From contig JBBRQD010000003.1 of NCBI GenBank assembly GCA_038227045.1, positions 62,001-126,000 of the forward strand: DNA of 64,000 nt, written 5' to 3'. The DNA is from JANXLS01 sp038227045. GTDB lineage: Bacteria > Planctomycetota > SZUA-567 > H5-PLA8. This document shows positions 31,274 to 40,751 of the stretch, piece by piece. The notes beneath the pieces are model-generated. The model saw only the letters and a list, made by a program, of their open reading frames with translations. It ran no database searches and was not told where the DNA came from. Made by a program: the position numbers and the translations under genes. The stretch's first letter is position 1, and each line of letters opens with the position of its first letter.

Positions 31274-33868
31274 ATGTCGATGGCGCGATGGGGCCGTCTG
31301 GTGTTTGGAAATAAAGTTTCCGCAGTCTTAACCACACTCGCATGCGCATTCCTGATCGCTTTTTCAGCGGGATTGTTCAACGGGATTTCAGTGCGCGCCG
31401 AAGACGCGGCGGGCGGCGCGAAGGCTGCCATCAAAAGCGATTTCCGCTACTTCGAATTTCTCTCCGACGACAAGTATTCCCATGCCGAGCGTGTCGCGCT
31501 TTTCGTGACGCTGGGCGTGGCCGTCGCGGGCTTGCTCTATGCCTACATGTTGATGCGGCAGGTCATCGCCGCCGACCAGGGCACACCGCGCATGCAGGCC
31601 GTCGCGGACGCCGTGCGCGAAGGTGCCAATGCGTACCTCAAGCGGCAGCTCACCACCGTCGCGTTTCTGATCGCCGTGCTGGTCGTGGTGCTCTATCTGG
31701 CCAAAGCACTCTCGTCGCCGGAGGGTTTTTCCGATCCTTTTGCGCTGGGGCGCGCCGGCGCATTTTTGATGGGCGCCATATTTTCCGCAACCGTCGGTTT
31801 CGTCGGCATGCGCCTGGCGACGATCGGAAATCTGCGTGTCGCAGCTGCCGCCCGGACGGGCTTCGGCAAAGCCTTGATGCTCGGTTACCGCACGGGCACG
31901 ATTACGGGAATGCTGACCGACGGTCTCGGACTTCTCGGTGGCACGCTCATCTTCATGATGTACGGCGAGAAAGCGTATGAAGCGCTGCTCGGGTTCGGAT
32001 TTGGCGGGACGCTGCTGGCGCTCTTCATGCGCGTCGGTGGCGGCATCTTCACCAAGGCCGCCGACGTGGGCGCGGACCTTGTGGGCAAAGTTGAAAAGGA
32101 CATTCCCGAAGACGACCCGCGCAACGCCGCGACCATCGCCGACAATGTCGGCGACAATGTCGGCGACTGCGCCGGCATGGCGGCGGATATCTTCGAATCG
32201 TACGAAGTCACCATCGTCGCCGCGATGATTCTCGGTTACATCGCGTTCGGGCACAAAGGCGTGATTTTCCCAATTCTCGTGCGCGCCATCGGCGTCTTCG
32301 CCTCGATCATTTCAACGTATTTGGTCCGCGCGGGCGACAAGGGCAACGTCGGCGAAGCGATGAAATCGATCAATTTTGGATTCATCGTAGGCTCGCTGCT
32401 TTCGGTTATCGGGTTCCTTATCCTCGGCTACTTCTATCTGCATATCGATCCGGACCCCACGCGTCCGTGGGTGGGGCACGTGCCGCAGTGGGCCAACTTC
32501 GGTCTGGACACGCTGGACATGCGCCCGGCCTACACCTGCTTCATCGGTGTGATTCTTTGCATCGCATTGAACCGCTGCACTGAATACTTCACCGGCACTG
32601 AATACTCGCCGGTTAAAGGCATGGTGAAAAGCTGCACGACCGGCCACGCGACGAACATCATCGAAGGCTTCGCGGTCGGCTACGAATCGGCCATCTGGAC
32701 GGCGCTGATTCTGTGTGGCGCGATCATTGCATCAGTTCTTGTCTACACGGGCACGAACGCCATCGTGGTCGCCTACGGCGTGGCGATGTGCGGCATCGGC
32801 ATGTTGACGCTGACGGGAAACACGATTTCGATGGACGTGTTCGGACCGGTTGCGGACAACGCCAATGGCATCGGCGAAATGGGTTACGACCGCGCTGAAA
32901 TGGGCGAAGCGAAATACAAGGAAGCGCGCCAGATTCTCGCGGATTTGGACGCCGTCGGCAACACCACCAAGGCCGTCACAAAAGGCGTCGCGATCGGCTC
33001 CGCGGTGATCGCGTCCGTCTCTCTCTTCGCCAGTTTCATCACGGTGATCGGCAGCGGCGGACAGGGCGAAAAAGAAGCGCTGCCGATTTCGCTGTTCAAC
33101 TACGTCGCTGAAATGCTCAGCATCTCCGATCCGAAATTGTTTGTCGGCATGTTGCTCGGCGGTTCGGTGCCGATGCTCTTCTCATCGATGACGATTCGAG
33201 CCGTGGGCCGCGCGGCGTTCCTGATTGTGAACGAATGCCGGGTGCAATTCCGCGACAAGGAAATCTGGGCCGGGACGAAGAAGCCGGATTACGCCCGCGT
33301 CGTTCGCATCTGCACGCAATCGGCGCAGAAGGAACTCGTCGGACCGGCGCTGCTCGCGGTCTTCTCGCCGGTGCTTGTCGGTTTTGTGCTGGGTCCGGTG
33401 GGCCTCGCCGGATTCCTGGGCGGGTCGATCGTTGTCGGACAGTTGATCGCCTCCTTCATGTGCAACTCGGGCGGTGCGTGGGACAATGCCAAGAAAATGA
33501 TCGAAGACGAACCGCGCAACCTCGAAGTCAACACGGGAAAAGGCAGTGAAAAACACAAAGCCGCCGTCACCGGCGACACGGTCGGCGACCCGCTGAAAGA
33601 CACGGCTGGACCAGCGATCAATCCGCTGCTGAAGGTTATGAACATGGTGGCGATTTTGACGGTGCCGCTGATGATCGCGTTCCACTCCGACGTGGTGACG
33701 CGCGTCAAAGAAGGCGCGGCGGCCGCGAAGCCCCATGCCTATATCCTTCCCGATAAATTCGGCGAAGCCGGAAATCCCGCGCTGCTGTATGGCGCGATCA
33801 TTCTCTCGCTCGCCGCGCTGGCATGGGCGGTATGGCAAAGCCATCGTGAAGCGCAGATGGACTTATAA
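31274..33868 (+). CDS. hppA: Membrane-bound proton-translocating pyrophosphatase
   Basis: This 864-residue integral membrane enzyme couples hydrolysis of pyrophosphate to ion pumping across the inner membrane. The substrate-binding block DVGADLVGKVEKDIPEDDPR begins near residue 264 and continues DNVGDNVGDCAGMAADIFES. GNTTKAVTKG near 562 has Lys at the position that separates potassium-independent (Lys) from potassium-dependent (Ala) enzymes, so proton pumping without potassium is expected. The C-terminal block GGAWDNAKKMIE and GDTVGDPLKDTAGPAINPL is intact. It has an N-terminal extra hydrophobic segment (SAVLTTLACAFLIAFSAGLF) before the usual first helix, perhaps a signal peptide. ATG at 31274 follows a GGAGGAG site. 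A terminator follows at 33900. Confidence 0.96.
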   Translation: MSMARWGRLVFGNKVSAVLTTLACAFLIAFSAGLFNGISVRAEDAAGGAKAAIKSDFRYFEFLSDDKYSHAERVALFVTLGVAVAGLLYAYMLMRQVIAADQGTPRMQAVADAVREGANAYLKRQLTTVAFLIAVLVVVLYLAKALSSPEGFSDPFALGRAGAFLMGAIFSATVGFVGMRLATIGNLRVAAAARTGFGKALMLGYRTGTITGMLTDGLGLLGGTLIFMMYGEKAYEALLGFGFGGTLLALFMRVGGGIFTKAADVGADLVGKVEKDIPEDDPRNAATIADNVGDNVGDCAGMAADIFESYEVTIVAAMILGYIAFGHKGVIFPILVRAIGVFASIISTYLVRAGDKGNVGEAMKSINFGFIVGSLLSVIGFLILGYFYLHIDPDPTRPWVGHVPQWANFGLDTLDMRPAYTCFIGVILCIALNRCTEYFTGTEYSPVKGMVKSCTTGHATNIIEGFAVGYESAIWTALILCGAIIASVLVYTGTNAIVVAYGVAMCGIGMLTLTGNTISMDVFGPVADNANGIGEMGYDRAEMGEAKYKEARQILADLDAVGNTTKAVTKGVAIGSAVIASVSLFASFITVIGSGGQGEKEALPISLFNYVAEMLSISDPKLFVGMLLGGSVPMLFSSMTIRAVGRAAFLIVNECRVQFRDKEIWAGTKKPDYARVVRICTQSAQKELVGPALLAVFSPVLVGFVLGPVGLAGFLGGSIVVGQLIASFMCNSGGAWDNAKKMIEDEPRNLEVNTGKGSEKHKAAVTGDTVGDPLKDTAGPAINPLLKVMNMVAILTVPLMIAFHSDVVTRVKEGAAAAKPHAYILPDKFGEAGNPALLYGAIILSLAALAWAVWQSHREAQMDL

Positions 33869-33899
33869 TTCCAGTATCTCAATAGAAACGTTGCAAACC

Positions 33900-33935
33900 G
33901 GGACGGACCGATGTATGGTCCGTCCCAAGTTTTTT
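33900..33935 (+). terminator. Rho-independent terminator after hppA
   Basis: A perfect 10-bp stem GGGACGGACC/GGTCCGTCCC (33900-33909 with 33917-33926) with a 7-base loop is followed by a T run at 33930-33935. Confidence 0.9.
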
Positions 33936-33943
33936 GTCGTGCT

Positions 33944-33975
33944 GTTCTTTGCGCCTTTGCGTCTTTGCGAGAGAA
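33944..33975. repeat. Single arm of the GCGCAAAGGCGTCTTTGCG-type family before nrdR
   Basis: These 32 bases are identical to 55979-56010, 22 kb away. Here only one arm is present and it ends 7 bases before the nrdR GTG start. Its GAGAG end probably serves as the ribosome site. Confidence 0.9.
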
Positions 33976-33982
33976 AAATCCC

Positions 33983-34495
33983 GTGCGCTGCCCGTTTTGT
34001 CGTGTTGATAACGATCGCGTGGTGGACAGCCGTTCCGGCGAGGACGGCATCACCATCCGCCGCCGCCGCGAATGCCTCGAATGTAAACGCCGCTTTACCA
34101 CATACGAACGCGTCGAAGACACGCCGTTGCGCGTGATCAAAAAAGACGGCCGGCGCGTGCCCTACGAGCGCGAAAACATCCGCCGCGGCATCGAGAAGGC
34201 CTGCGAAAAACTGAACGTCTCCGCCGCGCAAATCGACGGCATGATCGGCGCGATCGAAGGTGAAGCATTTGAGAAATTCGACCGCGAAGTTCAATCGATG
34301 ACACTGGGCGAACTGGTTATGCGCGAACTGCGCAAAGTCAACCAGGTGGCATACGTCCGCTTCGCCTCCGTCTACAAAGAATTCAAGGACGTCAGCGAAT
34401 TCATGGAAGTGCTCGAAGAGTTTTTAAAGGGCCGCGGCGCGAACACGCTCAACGCTGCACGGACTCTCATCGAGGAACGCAAGAAGCAGCCGTAA
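33983..34495 (+). CDS. nrdR: Transcriptional repressor NrdR
   Basis: NrdR is a zinc-finger/ATP-cone repressor of ribonucleotide reductase genes. The N-terminus VRCPFCRVDNDRVVDSR and RRECLECKRRFTTYER hold the four zinc cysteines (CPFC and CLEC). The ATP-cone spans about residues 45-140 (VIKKDGRRVPYERENIRRGI). Length is 170 residues, slightly above normal, with a C-terminal tail RTLIEERKKQP. The start is the GTG at 33983; the frame stays open upstream to 33911, but that part is translated from a dispersed repeat. The repeat sits directly in the leader. It is followed by a terminator. No ribonucleotide reductase gene is in the window, though an ATP-cone protein is at 22698. Confidence 0.95.
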   Translation: MRCPFCRVDNDRVVDSRSGEDGITIRRRRECLECKRRFTTYERVEDTPLRVIKKDGRRVPYERENIRRGIEKACEKLNVSAAQIDGMIGAIEGEAFEKFDREVQSMTLGELVMRELRKVNQVAYVRFASVYKEFKDVSEFMEVLEEFLKGRGANTLNAARTLIEERKKQP

Positions 34496-34578
34496 GAAGA
34501 CCATGCCCCAATTCCACCAAGTCGTTTTATTGATTCTGGATTTGCATTGGTTTCGCATTTGCACTAAACACATCGCAT

Positions 34579-34613
34579 CGCACGCCTTTTGTTGCGGCAG
34601 CGTGCGTTTTTTT
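34579..34613 (+). terminator. Rho-independent terminator after nrdR
   Basis: A 7-bp stem CGCACGC/GCGTGCG (34579-34585 with 34600-34606) is followed by seven T at 34607-34613. Confidence 0.85.
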
Positions 34614-34641
34614 ATGCCGCAAATCAAGTTTGGAGGGTTTC

Positions 34642-35025
34642 ATGCGCGCAAAGCATGCTGTAATGGTGGTTATGTTGGCGCTGGTTGTTCATTATGCGTC
34701 AAATGCCAAGGCCGAAGAGCTCGATCTTGATTTCACGCTCATCAACAGCACCGGGTGGAACATCAAGGAAGTTTATATCGGGCCGTCCTCCGCGGACGAG
34801 TGGGGTGAAAATATTCTCAAGAAACCGTTGAAAGACGGCGAGAAACTGGAAATTGAGTTTCACCCGAAAGCGACGGCCGTGAAGTGGGATCTGAAGATCG
34901 TCTGGGTCGACGAAGGCAAGCCCGTTCAATGGATCGGCTTGAAGTTGACCAACATCAGTTCACTTCAGCTCTTCTACGACGAAAAGACGGACAAGACGAC
35001 CGCAAAGTCCGAGCCCAAAAAATAA
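34642..35025 (+). CDS. Small exported beta-domain protein
   Basis: This 127-residue protein has a signal peptide (MRAKHAVMVVMLALVVHYAS, cleavage after AKA). The mature part reads FTLINSTGWNIKEVYIGPSS, then ENILKKPLKDGEKLEIEFHP, then WDLKIVWVDEGKPVQWIGLK and SSLQLFYDE. This is a small all-beta domain found in exported proteins of many bacteria, sometimes misnamed after unrelated enzymes. Function is unknown. The start at 34642 is fixed by GGAGGG 5 bases upstream. It stands alone between two terminators. Confidence 0.8.
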   Translation: MRAKHAVMVVMLALVVHYASNAKAEELDLDFTLINSTGWNIKEVYIGPSSADEWGENILKKPLKDGEKLEIEFHPKATAVKWDLKIVWVDEGKPVQWIGLKLTNISSLQLFYDEKTDKTTAKSEPKK

Positions 35026-35060
35026 AGCCATCGGACGTGATCTCGACGAAAACGAATGCA

Positions 35061-35119
35061 GGCGCGGCGCTCGAATGGCCGCGCCTTTTTATTGGCCCAC
35101 GCGACCGTCGCGGGTGGGC
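35061..35119 (+). terminator. Terminator pair between convergent genes
   Basis: First hairpin: GGCGCGGC/GCCGCGCC (35061-35068 with 35078-35085) followed by five T. Second hairpin: GCCCAC-GCGAC with GTCGC-GTGGGC (35095-35105 with 35107-35119, two unpaired G). They separate the exported protein gene from the convergent Sel1 gene. Confidence 0.8.
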
Positions 35120-35124
35120 TTTAA

Positions 35125-35910
35125 TTAAATTTCATTTTTAGCCGCCGATTTTTTCACGATGAAAACCCCTGCTTTTTTCAAGAGACGCAACGCTTTTTTA
35201 TGACCCTGCGCCCCCGCACGAACCAGCCAGAATCGATGCCAGCGTATGCTGCGTGAGACTCCGTCACCGTCGCGATAACACAGAGCAAGATTCCATTGGG
35301 CTACTCTAAACCCGGCGAGAGCAGCGCGCTTGTACCAACGCGCCGCTTTCGCAAAGTTGCGCCGTACACCTTTGCCCTCGTGAAACGAGAACCCCACAAA
35401 ACACTGCGCGTCCGAATCACCGCCTTGCGCTGACTTCATATACCATTTGAATGCCTTGCGGCTATCCTTAGGCACACCGCGTCCTTCGTCATAGTACATT
35501 CCCAAATTGTACGCGGCTCTGATTCTTCCCTGGCGGGCCGCGCGCCTATACAGAAGAATTGCTTTGCCGATGTCGCGTTTTACGCCCCGGCCATTTGCAT
35601 ACAAGATGCCGAGATTTAAATGAGCGCTGTCGAAATCCTGATCAGACGCCAAGCGATACCAATATGCGGCTTGTTTGTAATCTCTGCGAATGCCGATCCC
35701 TTCATCGAAGGCAAAACCGAGATTGTATTGCGCGCACGCGTTGCCGCCTTCAGCCGCTTTCCGAATCCAGAATACTTCTTGTCTTCGCGCGTGCTTCGTA
35801 CCAAGTCGCCTGTAGTATTTCGCAAGCCAGATCTGTGGTCGAACGTGTCCCAACAAAGCCCGCTGACGCAGGCCGCGAGTGGGAGGAGCTATCGATTGGG
35901 CTTGCGTCAT
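35125..35910 (-). CDS. Sel1-repeat protein
   Basis: This 261-residue protein is made of about five Sel1-like repeats of 36 residues from residue 50 onward: AAEGGNACAQYNLGFAFDEG, AHLNLGILYANGRGVKRDIG, AAYNLGMYYDEGRGVPKDSR, AQCFVGFSFHEGKGVRRNFA and AQWNLALCYRDGDGVSRSIR. Sel1 solenoids act as protein-binding adaptors. No signal peptide is visible and the N-terminus is basic, so it may be cytoplasmic, unlike many exported Sel1 proteins. It starts only 11 bases after the stop of the giant 1609-residue protein gene on the same strand, so the two are probably co-transcribed. The partner is unknown. Confidence 0.88.
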   Translation of the reverse strand: MTQAQSIAPPTRGLRQRALLGHVRPQIWLAKYYRRLGTKHARRQEVFWIRKAAEGGNACAQYNLGFAFDEGIGIRRDYKQAAYWYRLASDQDFDSAHLNLGILYANGRGVKRDIGKAILLYRRAARQGRIRAAYNLGMYYDEGRGVPKDSRKAFKWYMKSAQGGDSDAQCFVGFSFHEGKGVRRNFAKAARWYKRAALAGFRVAQWNLALCYRDGDGVSRSIRWHRFWLVRAGAQGHKKALRLLKKAGVFIVKKSAAKNEI

Positions 35911-35921
35911 GGCGTCACGCG

Positions 35922-38900
35922 TTAATGCTTATGATCATGCGGCATCGGCCCCACAGCCTGCGGCGGCGGTGTCGGATGCGCAAGCAGGTACGCGTCGGGA
36001 TCCTTGGTCACGACCAACTGCCCAAACATCAGAGTCCAATGGCCGGGCATGGTGCAAACGTATTCGTATTCGCCCTCCGCGGCCGGCGCATTGACCTGCA
36101 TCTTTTCGCTTTGTCCGGGTTGAACCATCTTCGACGCCGCAAATATTTTGTCGCTGGCGGGGACATACGCGCGGCCCTGACCATCCAATTTCTCGGGGCG
36201 CATCGTTTCAGCGGCCTGGGCGACTTCCTTCCTTGCGCCATTCATCACGAAGACAATATTGTGCGGCATCATGTCGCCGTTCTCCAGGATCACTTCGAAC
36301 GGCTTTCCGGCCTCGGCGATGATGCGCGTGGAATCGTAGCGCATTTGTTCGCGAATTGCTTTTAGATGAAAGACGTCAACCGTGAGCGCACGTATTTCCT
36401 TAAGCGTCGCGGCCGCGGTGCCCCCTTTTATCAGCGCCGTGAGGTCGCGCGCGGCGGTCAAAGTCTGAACGTAATCCGGTGCCGTGCGGCCGTCCGTGGA
36501 AATGGTTTTGCCCCATTTGAGTATCGAAGCGACCGCGTCCGCGATATCCTCCTGCGCCAGCGCTTCGCGCGGCAACTGTTTTAGCGCGCGCGCCGCCGAG
36601 ACGACCTGCTTGTCCTGCTTCATCAACGCCACCAGCGCGTGGCTGACAGCGCCCGGCTCCTTGCCGGTGCTGACCGCCGCCTGGATCGCGGCCCGTTGAA
36701 TGGTGCCGGTCAAATCGCCTTTTAGTTCAATCTTCACGGATTCCACCGGTGCGGGATTGCCGGCTTTGCGGAACACTTCGCGGCGATTTGCATCGAGCAC
36801 CACGACCGCGAATCCGTCCAGGCGTTGTCCCAGCGCTCCGTCGCGATTCCAAACGGCCACGGATTCTATCGGGTGTTCGGTGTGGAGATCGACTTCCCAC
36901 CAGGGCTTCGGGTCGTTTTCATTGGTATGAGTCGAGGTGCCCGCCGAAAAATCAGCGGTGGTTTTTCCGTCGATCGCGCGTTGCGCGTCGCCGCCATAAG
37001 CGGTGCTGGATTGCTTCGCTTTGCCGCTCGGCCCAATGTTTTTTCCATCGACGAAGATCTGCACTTCGGCGAGTGTAAGCGTTCCCGGTTTGGGAAGTTC
37101 AATGCGCACGAAACGGCCCGGCGCGCCGTGCGAATTGGCCAGCGCGGCAGCCAGTTCCGGCGGCAGCCCCGAGACCAGCGGAAAGACTTTATCATAAGCC
37201 GTCGTGCGCAGCGCCGCGTCCGAAACCAGCGGCAGCGCGTTGAGAAAATCGTTCAGCGCAGTGGGCGATTTCTGCGCCGCATTCCACGCCGGCTCGATTG
37301 AATTGTCGGCCAGCATCAGCGCCGCATGTGCGTATTGGCGCAGCACCGCGGGCTTGTCCGCCGCGGTACATTTCTCCAGCGCGGCGTGCGCGGCTTTCAA
37401 ATCGGCAGCCGGCTGCTTCAGCATGATCTGCCCCAGGTCGTCGATCGCATGGCTGCTTTTATCCCCAGCGGACTGGAGTGTTTCGAGCAGCATGGCCAGC
37501 GGCGCGATGTTGCGCTGTTTGGCCAGTTCGGTGAGCGCTTCCAGCCGCAATTCGTGCGGCGAATCGGCGCGGGTCAGCATCGCGTGGTAAACGCCCGGCG
37601 TTTTCGGAAGACTGGCCAGATTGTTCGTGCTGACGGTGGTGAGAATGTAATCGATGCCCTTGGGATTGTCCGCGCACAGCGGCATGCCGTCGGCAATCGC
37701 TTTTTTCCACCACGGCTCCAACTGCTTGAGTGTTTCCTTCATGCAATAATCGAGGTAATAATCCGTCGGCTGGGTCAACGCATAGAGCGCCACGTCGGCG
37801 GCTTCCCACTGGCGGAAAAAGCTCGCGGCGCGAACGGCTTCAAGCCGCACGCGGGGGTGTTCGTCGCCGGCCTGAACTTTCAGCAACGCCAGCGCGTCCG
37901 GAAAACGGTCTCGCTGATAACACAGCACGCGCGTTGCGGCAAAACGCGCGTGACAATCGGGCGAGCGCAACAGCTTCTTGACCAAGTTCGCATCGACTAC
38001 ATTGTGCCACTGTTTGACCCAGAGGGCTTCAGTCAGATTGTGCGAATAATTCGCATCCGCCGTATCCAATCCTGCAACCCACTTGTCCAACGCTGCCATG
38101 ACGCTGGCCGTCTCGCGCTTGCCGAGTTCCACTTTGGCGCGCTCGCGGGTGTTGTTCTCCGGCTCTTTCAGCAACGCCAGTAACGCGTCGATGGGCTGGC
38201 CATCGATGACCGCCGGCGTCATCGTCTTGCCTTCATAAAGGAGGCGATAGATGCGGCCGTGCGTGTGATCGCGGTTTGGATCGCGCAGGTGGTGCTGCAA
38301 ATGTCCGATGATGGCATTCGACCAATCGGAGACATAAACCGCGCCGTCGGGGCCGTTCATCGCCTGCATCGGGCGGAAGTTGGGATCCTTTGAAACCAGC
38401 AAATTCTCTAGCGATTCGCCTTTCATTCCAGAACCGTCTTCTTCGATTTTCGCGCGGTAAACGCCCTGGAAACCAATCACGTTGCAGTTGAGGAAATTGC
38501 CGTTGTACTCCGCCGGCCACGCGCGGCTCGACAGAATGCCGGTGCCGGGGCAGGGGCGGGAAGGGTTTCGCCAGAAATTCTTGAGGGAGGTGTGCGTACC
38601 CGGATAGTCGATATGGCCGCTGAACGCGGGGCCGAAGTAATTCGAATTGCCCGTGGCGTCGGTGATGTAATCGTTGCCCCAGAAATCGAAGACTCGCCCG
38701 TGCGGATTGGCGAAACCATAAGGAACATATCGCTCGAATTTCTGGGCGAGCGGTTCGTAGCGGTAGATCGCCGCATCGCTGTTGCGCACGACACCAGCGG
38801 CAGTTTCGACTTGAGTGCGATGAAAGACGCCGTCGCTCAGGTAGGTCGCCCCGCCCGGTTCGAGCGCCATCGCGTTGGTGGTGTGGTGCGAATCGGCGCT

Positions 38901-40751
38901 GTCGATGCCGTTGAGCACGCGCTCCATCTTGCCGGCTTTGCCCGTGGCTGGATCGATCTGCACAAACCAGAGATCGGGCGCCTGCATCAGCAGAATGCCG
39001 TCTTTGTAGAATTGAAAACCGGTCGGACAGTTCAAGCCGCTGATGAAGGTCGTGCACTTGTCGGCTTTACCGGTGCCTTTGGTATCTTCCAGAATGATGA
39101 TGCTGTCGCCTTTGCCATCAAACGGCGTTCGTTCAGGATACGTGGGCCAGACGGCCACCCACAAGCGGCCTTTCGTATCCCACGCCATTTGCACCGGCTT
39201 GATCAGATCGGGAAAGTCTTCTTCGGTGGCGAAGACATTCACTTTGACCCCCGCCGGAACGGTCATCTGCGCGATGGCATCTTCGGCTTTCAGGTACGGT
39301 TTGGCGTCGGGCTTGTTGGTCGGGACCGGAGCGACTTTCGGCACATTGGTGTCATCGACTTTCTGATCGTAGCCCCGCGAAAGCGCCCAGACGCGCTGCT
39401 CACGGTTGGCGGTCATTGCATCGCGTACCGCCATCTCTTCCTGCATCGTGTCGCGGTTTAAAATGCCATTGTATTTCATCAACGAGCGGCCACCATAGAC
39501 GTTGTAGCCGTCCACAGTGCGGTAGCGGCTGAACCACATCGAATTGCGCTCCTGTACCGCCGCGCACAGTGGCTCCAACGCTCCGCTCGCGACTTCCGGC
39601 TCCGCGCCGAAAAGTCCCTTGAAAATCGCCGGGGCGAGCACGTGGTAGCCCTCAACCGTCAGATGAATGCCGTTGAATGTGAGCGGTTGCTTCGCAGCCG
39701 AATAGAGTTTTTGCGACGCCGAAAAAAGATCCACGAATTGAACTGAATTGGCTTTGGCGATTTCGGCAATGGCCGTGCCGTAAAGCTGGATATTGACATT
39801 GTTCGCCACCGGGTCGGGCAGATTCGGATCGTTCATTTTTTCCTGCGCGATGGGAGAGAACAGCACCAATCGCGGCGCGCCTTTGCCGCTGAAGTCGGCG
39901 GCTTTGACCGATTTGACGTACTTGTCGAGATCGCTTCTGAATTTCGGAAGCCCCGCCGGGCCCGCGAAGGATTCGTTGAATCCGAAAAATGCGAAAATAA
40001 CGTCGGCCTTGACGCGTTTCAGCCAGTCTTCGGGCGTGCCGAAGTTTTCGGATCGCATCCGCGTTTCGACTTCGTCGCCGGCGAAGCCCAGATTGCGAAT
40101 GACCAGATCGTGCTGTGGAAAAGTCTTGTGAATCAGCGCTTCAAGTGTGCCGTCGTGCTGCATTCTGTCGGCGAGGCCGTTGCCGACGATGGCGATGTGG
40201 TCGCCCTGGCGAAGTTCGAGTTTCGCCGGGCTGGGCGGGAAGGGTGCGATAAGGTACGCGACGAGATCGACGAGTTTCGGTTCGCCAATCGCCTCCGCCT
40301 GGGCCGCGGGCATGATGGACAAATCGGATTTCTTGACCGACTTGATATCCGCGCGCTTGATCGTGCGGGAATCGGTCGCGCTGAGTCTGAGCGTCACTTC
40401 GGTATCGGTTTGGGCGGCGATTAGACCGGTGAGCATTTCGCCGCTGGTCAGCCGGATGATCTGGGTTTCAAAGCCCGGCACAATCGTGGCGCTGGGCTCC
40501 AGGATTGACTTGAAAATCTCCAGTTTGGGAAGCCGCGTACCCACGTCGCCAAGAGACGGGCCGAAGTCTGCGCCTTCGCCGCCGATTCTGTGGCAGGTGA
40601 TGCAAAAGGTGGTGAACACAACGTGGCCTTTTTGCGAATCGCCAGTGAGTTTGACCAACTCCTCGACCGGCGGCAACTTTGGCGCCGCTTCGCCGGAGAT
40701 GGCCCAGCCGGAGAAAATGCAGAGTACAAAAAGGAGTGATGAGGTTTTCAT
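35922..40751 (-). CDS. 1609-residue exported cytochrome c/SGNH-like/propeller/HEAT/discoidin/cupredoxin protein
   Basis: This is a giant exported protein. A signal peptide (MKTSSLLFVLCIFSGWAI) leads to a cytochrome c module with CITCH at about residues 50-54. An SGNH-hydrolase-like domain spans about 180-390. Its block I reads IVGNGLADRMQ rather than GDS, so the usual catalytic Ser is missing, while GIHLTVEGYH retains the His block. A PVC-type beta-propeller covers about 490-835 and HEAT-like repeats about 840-1170. A discoidin/F5-8C-like domain (ITxPGRFVRIEL-type start, DGKTTADFSAG) is at about 1205-1345. The C-terminal cupredoxin at about 1470-1590 has copper ligands in MMPHNIVF and VCTMPGHW. 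It could pass electrons from an oxidation in the propeller to heme and copper. ATG at 40751 has AGGA upstream. Confidence 0.85.
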   Translation of the reverse strand: MKTSSLLFVLCIFSGWAISGEAAPKLPPVEELVKLTGDSQKGHVVFTTFCITCHRIGGEGADFGPSLGDVGTRLPKLEIFKSILEPSATIVPGFETQIIRLTSGEMLTGLIAAQTDTEVTLRLSATDSRTIKRADIKSVKKSDLSIMPAAQAEAIGEPKLVDLVAYLIAPFPPSPAKLELRQGDHIAIVGNGLADRMQHDGTLEALIHKTFPQHDLVIRNLGFAGDEVETRMRSENFGTPEDWLKRVKADVIFAFFGFNESFAGPAGLPKFRSDLDKYVKSVKAADFSGKGAPRLVLFSPIAQEKMNDPNLPDPVANNVNIQLYGTAIAEIAKANSVQFVDLFSASQKLYSAAKQPLTFNGIHLTVEGYHVLAPAIFKGLFGAEPEVASGALEPLCAAVQERNSMWFSRYRTVDGYNVYGGRSLMKYNGILNRDTMQEEMAVRDAMTANREQRVWALSRGYDQKVDDTNVPKVAPVPTNKPDAKPYLKAEDAIAQMTVPAGVKVNVFATEEDFPDLIKPVQMAWDTKGRLWVAVWPTYPERTPFDGKGDSIIILEDTKGTGKADKCTTFISGLNCPTGFQFYKDGILLMQAPDLWFVQIDPATGKAGKMERVLNGIDSADSHHTTNAMALEPGGATYLSDGVFHRTQVETAAGVVRNSDAAIYRYEPLAQKFERYVPYGFANPHGRVFDFWGNDYITDATGNSNYFGPAFSGHIDYPGTHTSLKNFWRNPSRPCPGTGILSSRAWPAEYNGNFLNCNVIGFQGVYRAKIEEDGSGMKGESLENLLVSKDPNFRPMQAMNGPDGAVYVSDWSNAIIGHLQHHLRDPNRDHTHGRIYRLLYEGKTMTPAVIDGQPIDALLALLKEPENNTRERAKVELGKRETASVMAALDKWVAGLDTADANYSHNLTEALWVKQWHNVVDANLVKKLLRSPDCHARFAATRVLCYQRDRFPDALALLKVQAGDEHPRVRLEAVRAASFFRQWEAADVALYALTQPTDYYLDYCMKETLKQLEPWWKKAIADGMPLCADNPKGIDYILTTVSTNNLASLPKTPGVYHAMLTRADSPHELRLEALTELAKQRNIAPLAMLLETLQSAGDKSSHAIDDLGQIMLKQPAADLKAAHAALEKCTAADKPAVLRQYAHAALMLADNSIEPAWNAAQKSPTALNDFLNALPLVSDAALRTTAYDKVFPLVSGLPPELAAALANSHGAPGRFVRIELPKPGTLTLAEVQIFVDGKNIGPSGKAKQSSTAYGGDAQRAIDGKTTADFSAGTSTHTNENDPKPWWEVDLHTEHPIESVAVWNRDGALGQRLDGFAVVVLDANRREVFRKAGNPAPVESVKIELKGDLTGTIQRAAIQAAVSTGKEPGAVSHALVALMKQDKQVVSAARALKQLPREALAQEDIADAVASILKWGKTISTDGRTAPDYVQTLTAARDLTALIKGGTAAATLKEIRALTVDVFHLKAIREQMRYDSTRIIAEAGKPFEVILENGDMMPHNIVFVMNGARKEVAQAAETMRPEKLDGQGRAYVPASDKIFAASKMVQPGQSEKMQVNAPAAEGEYEYVCTMPGHWTLMFGQLVVTKDPDAYLLAHPTPPPQAVGPMPHDHKH

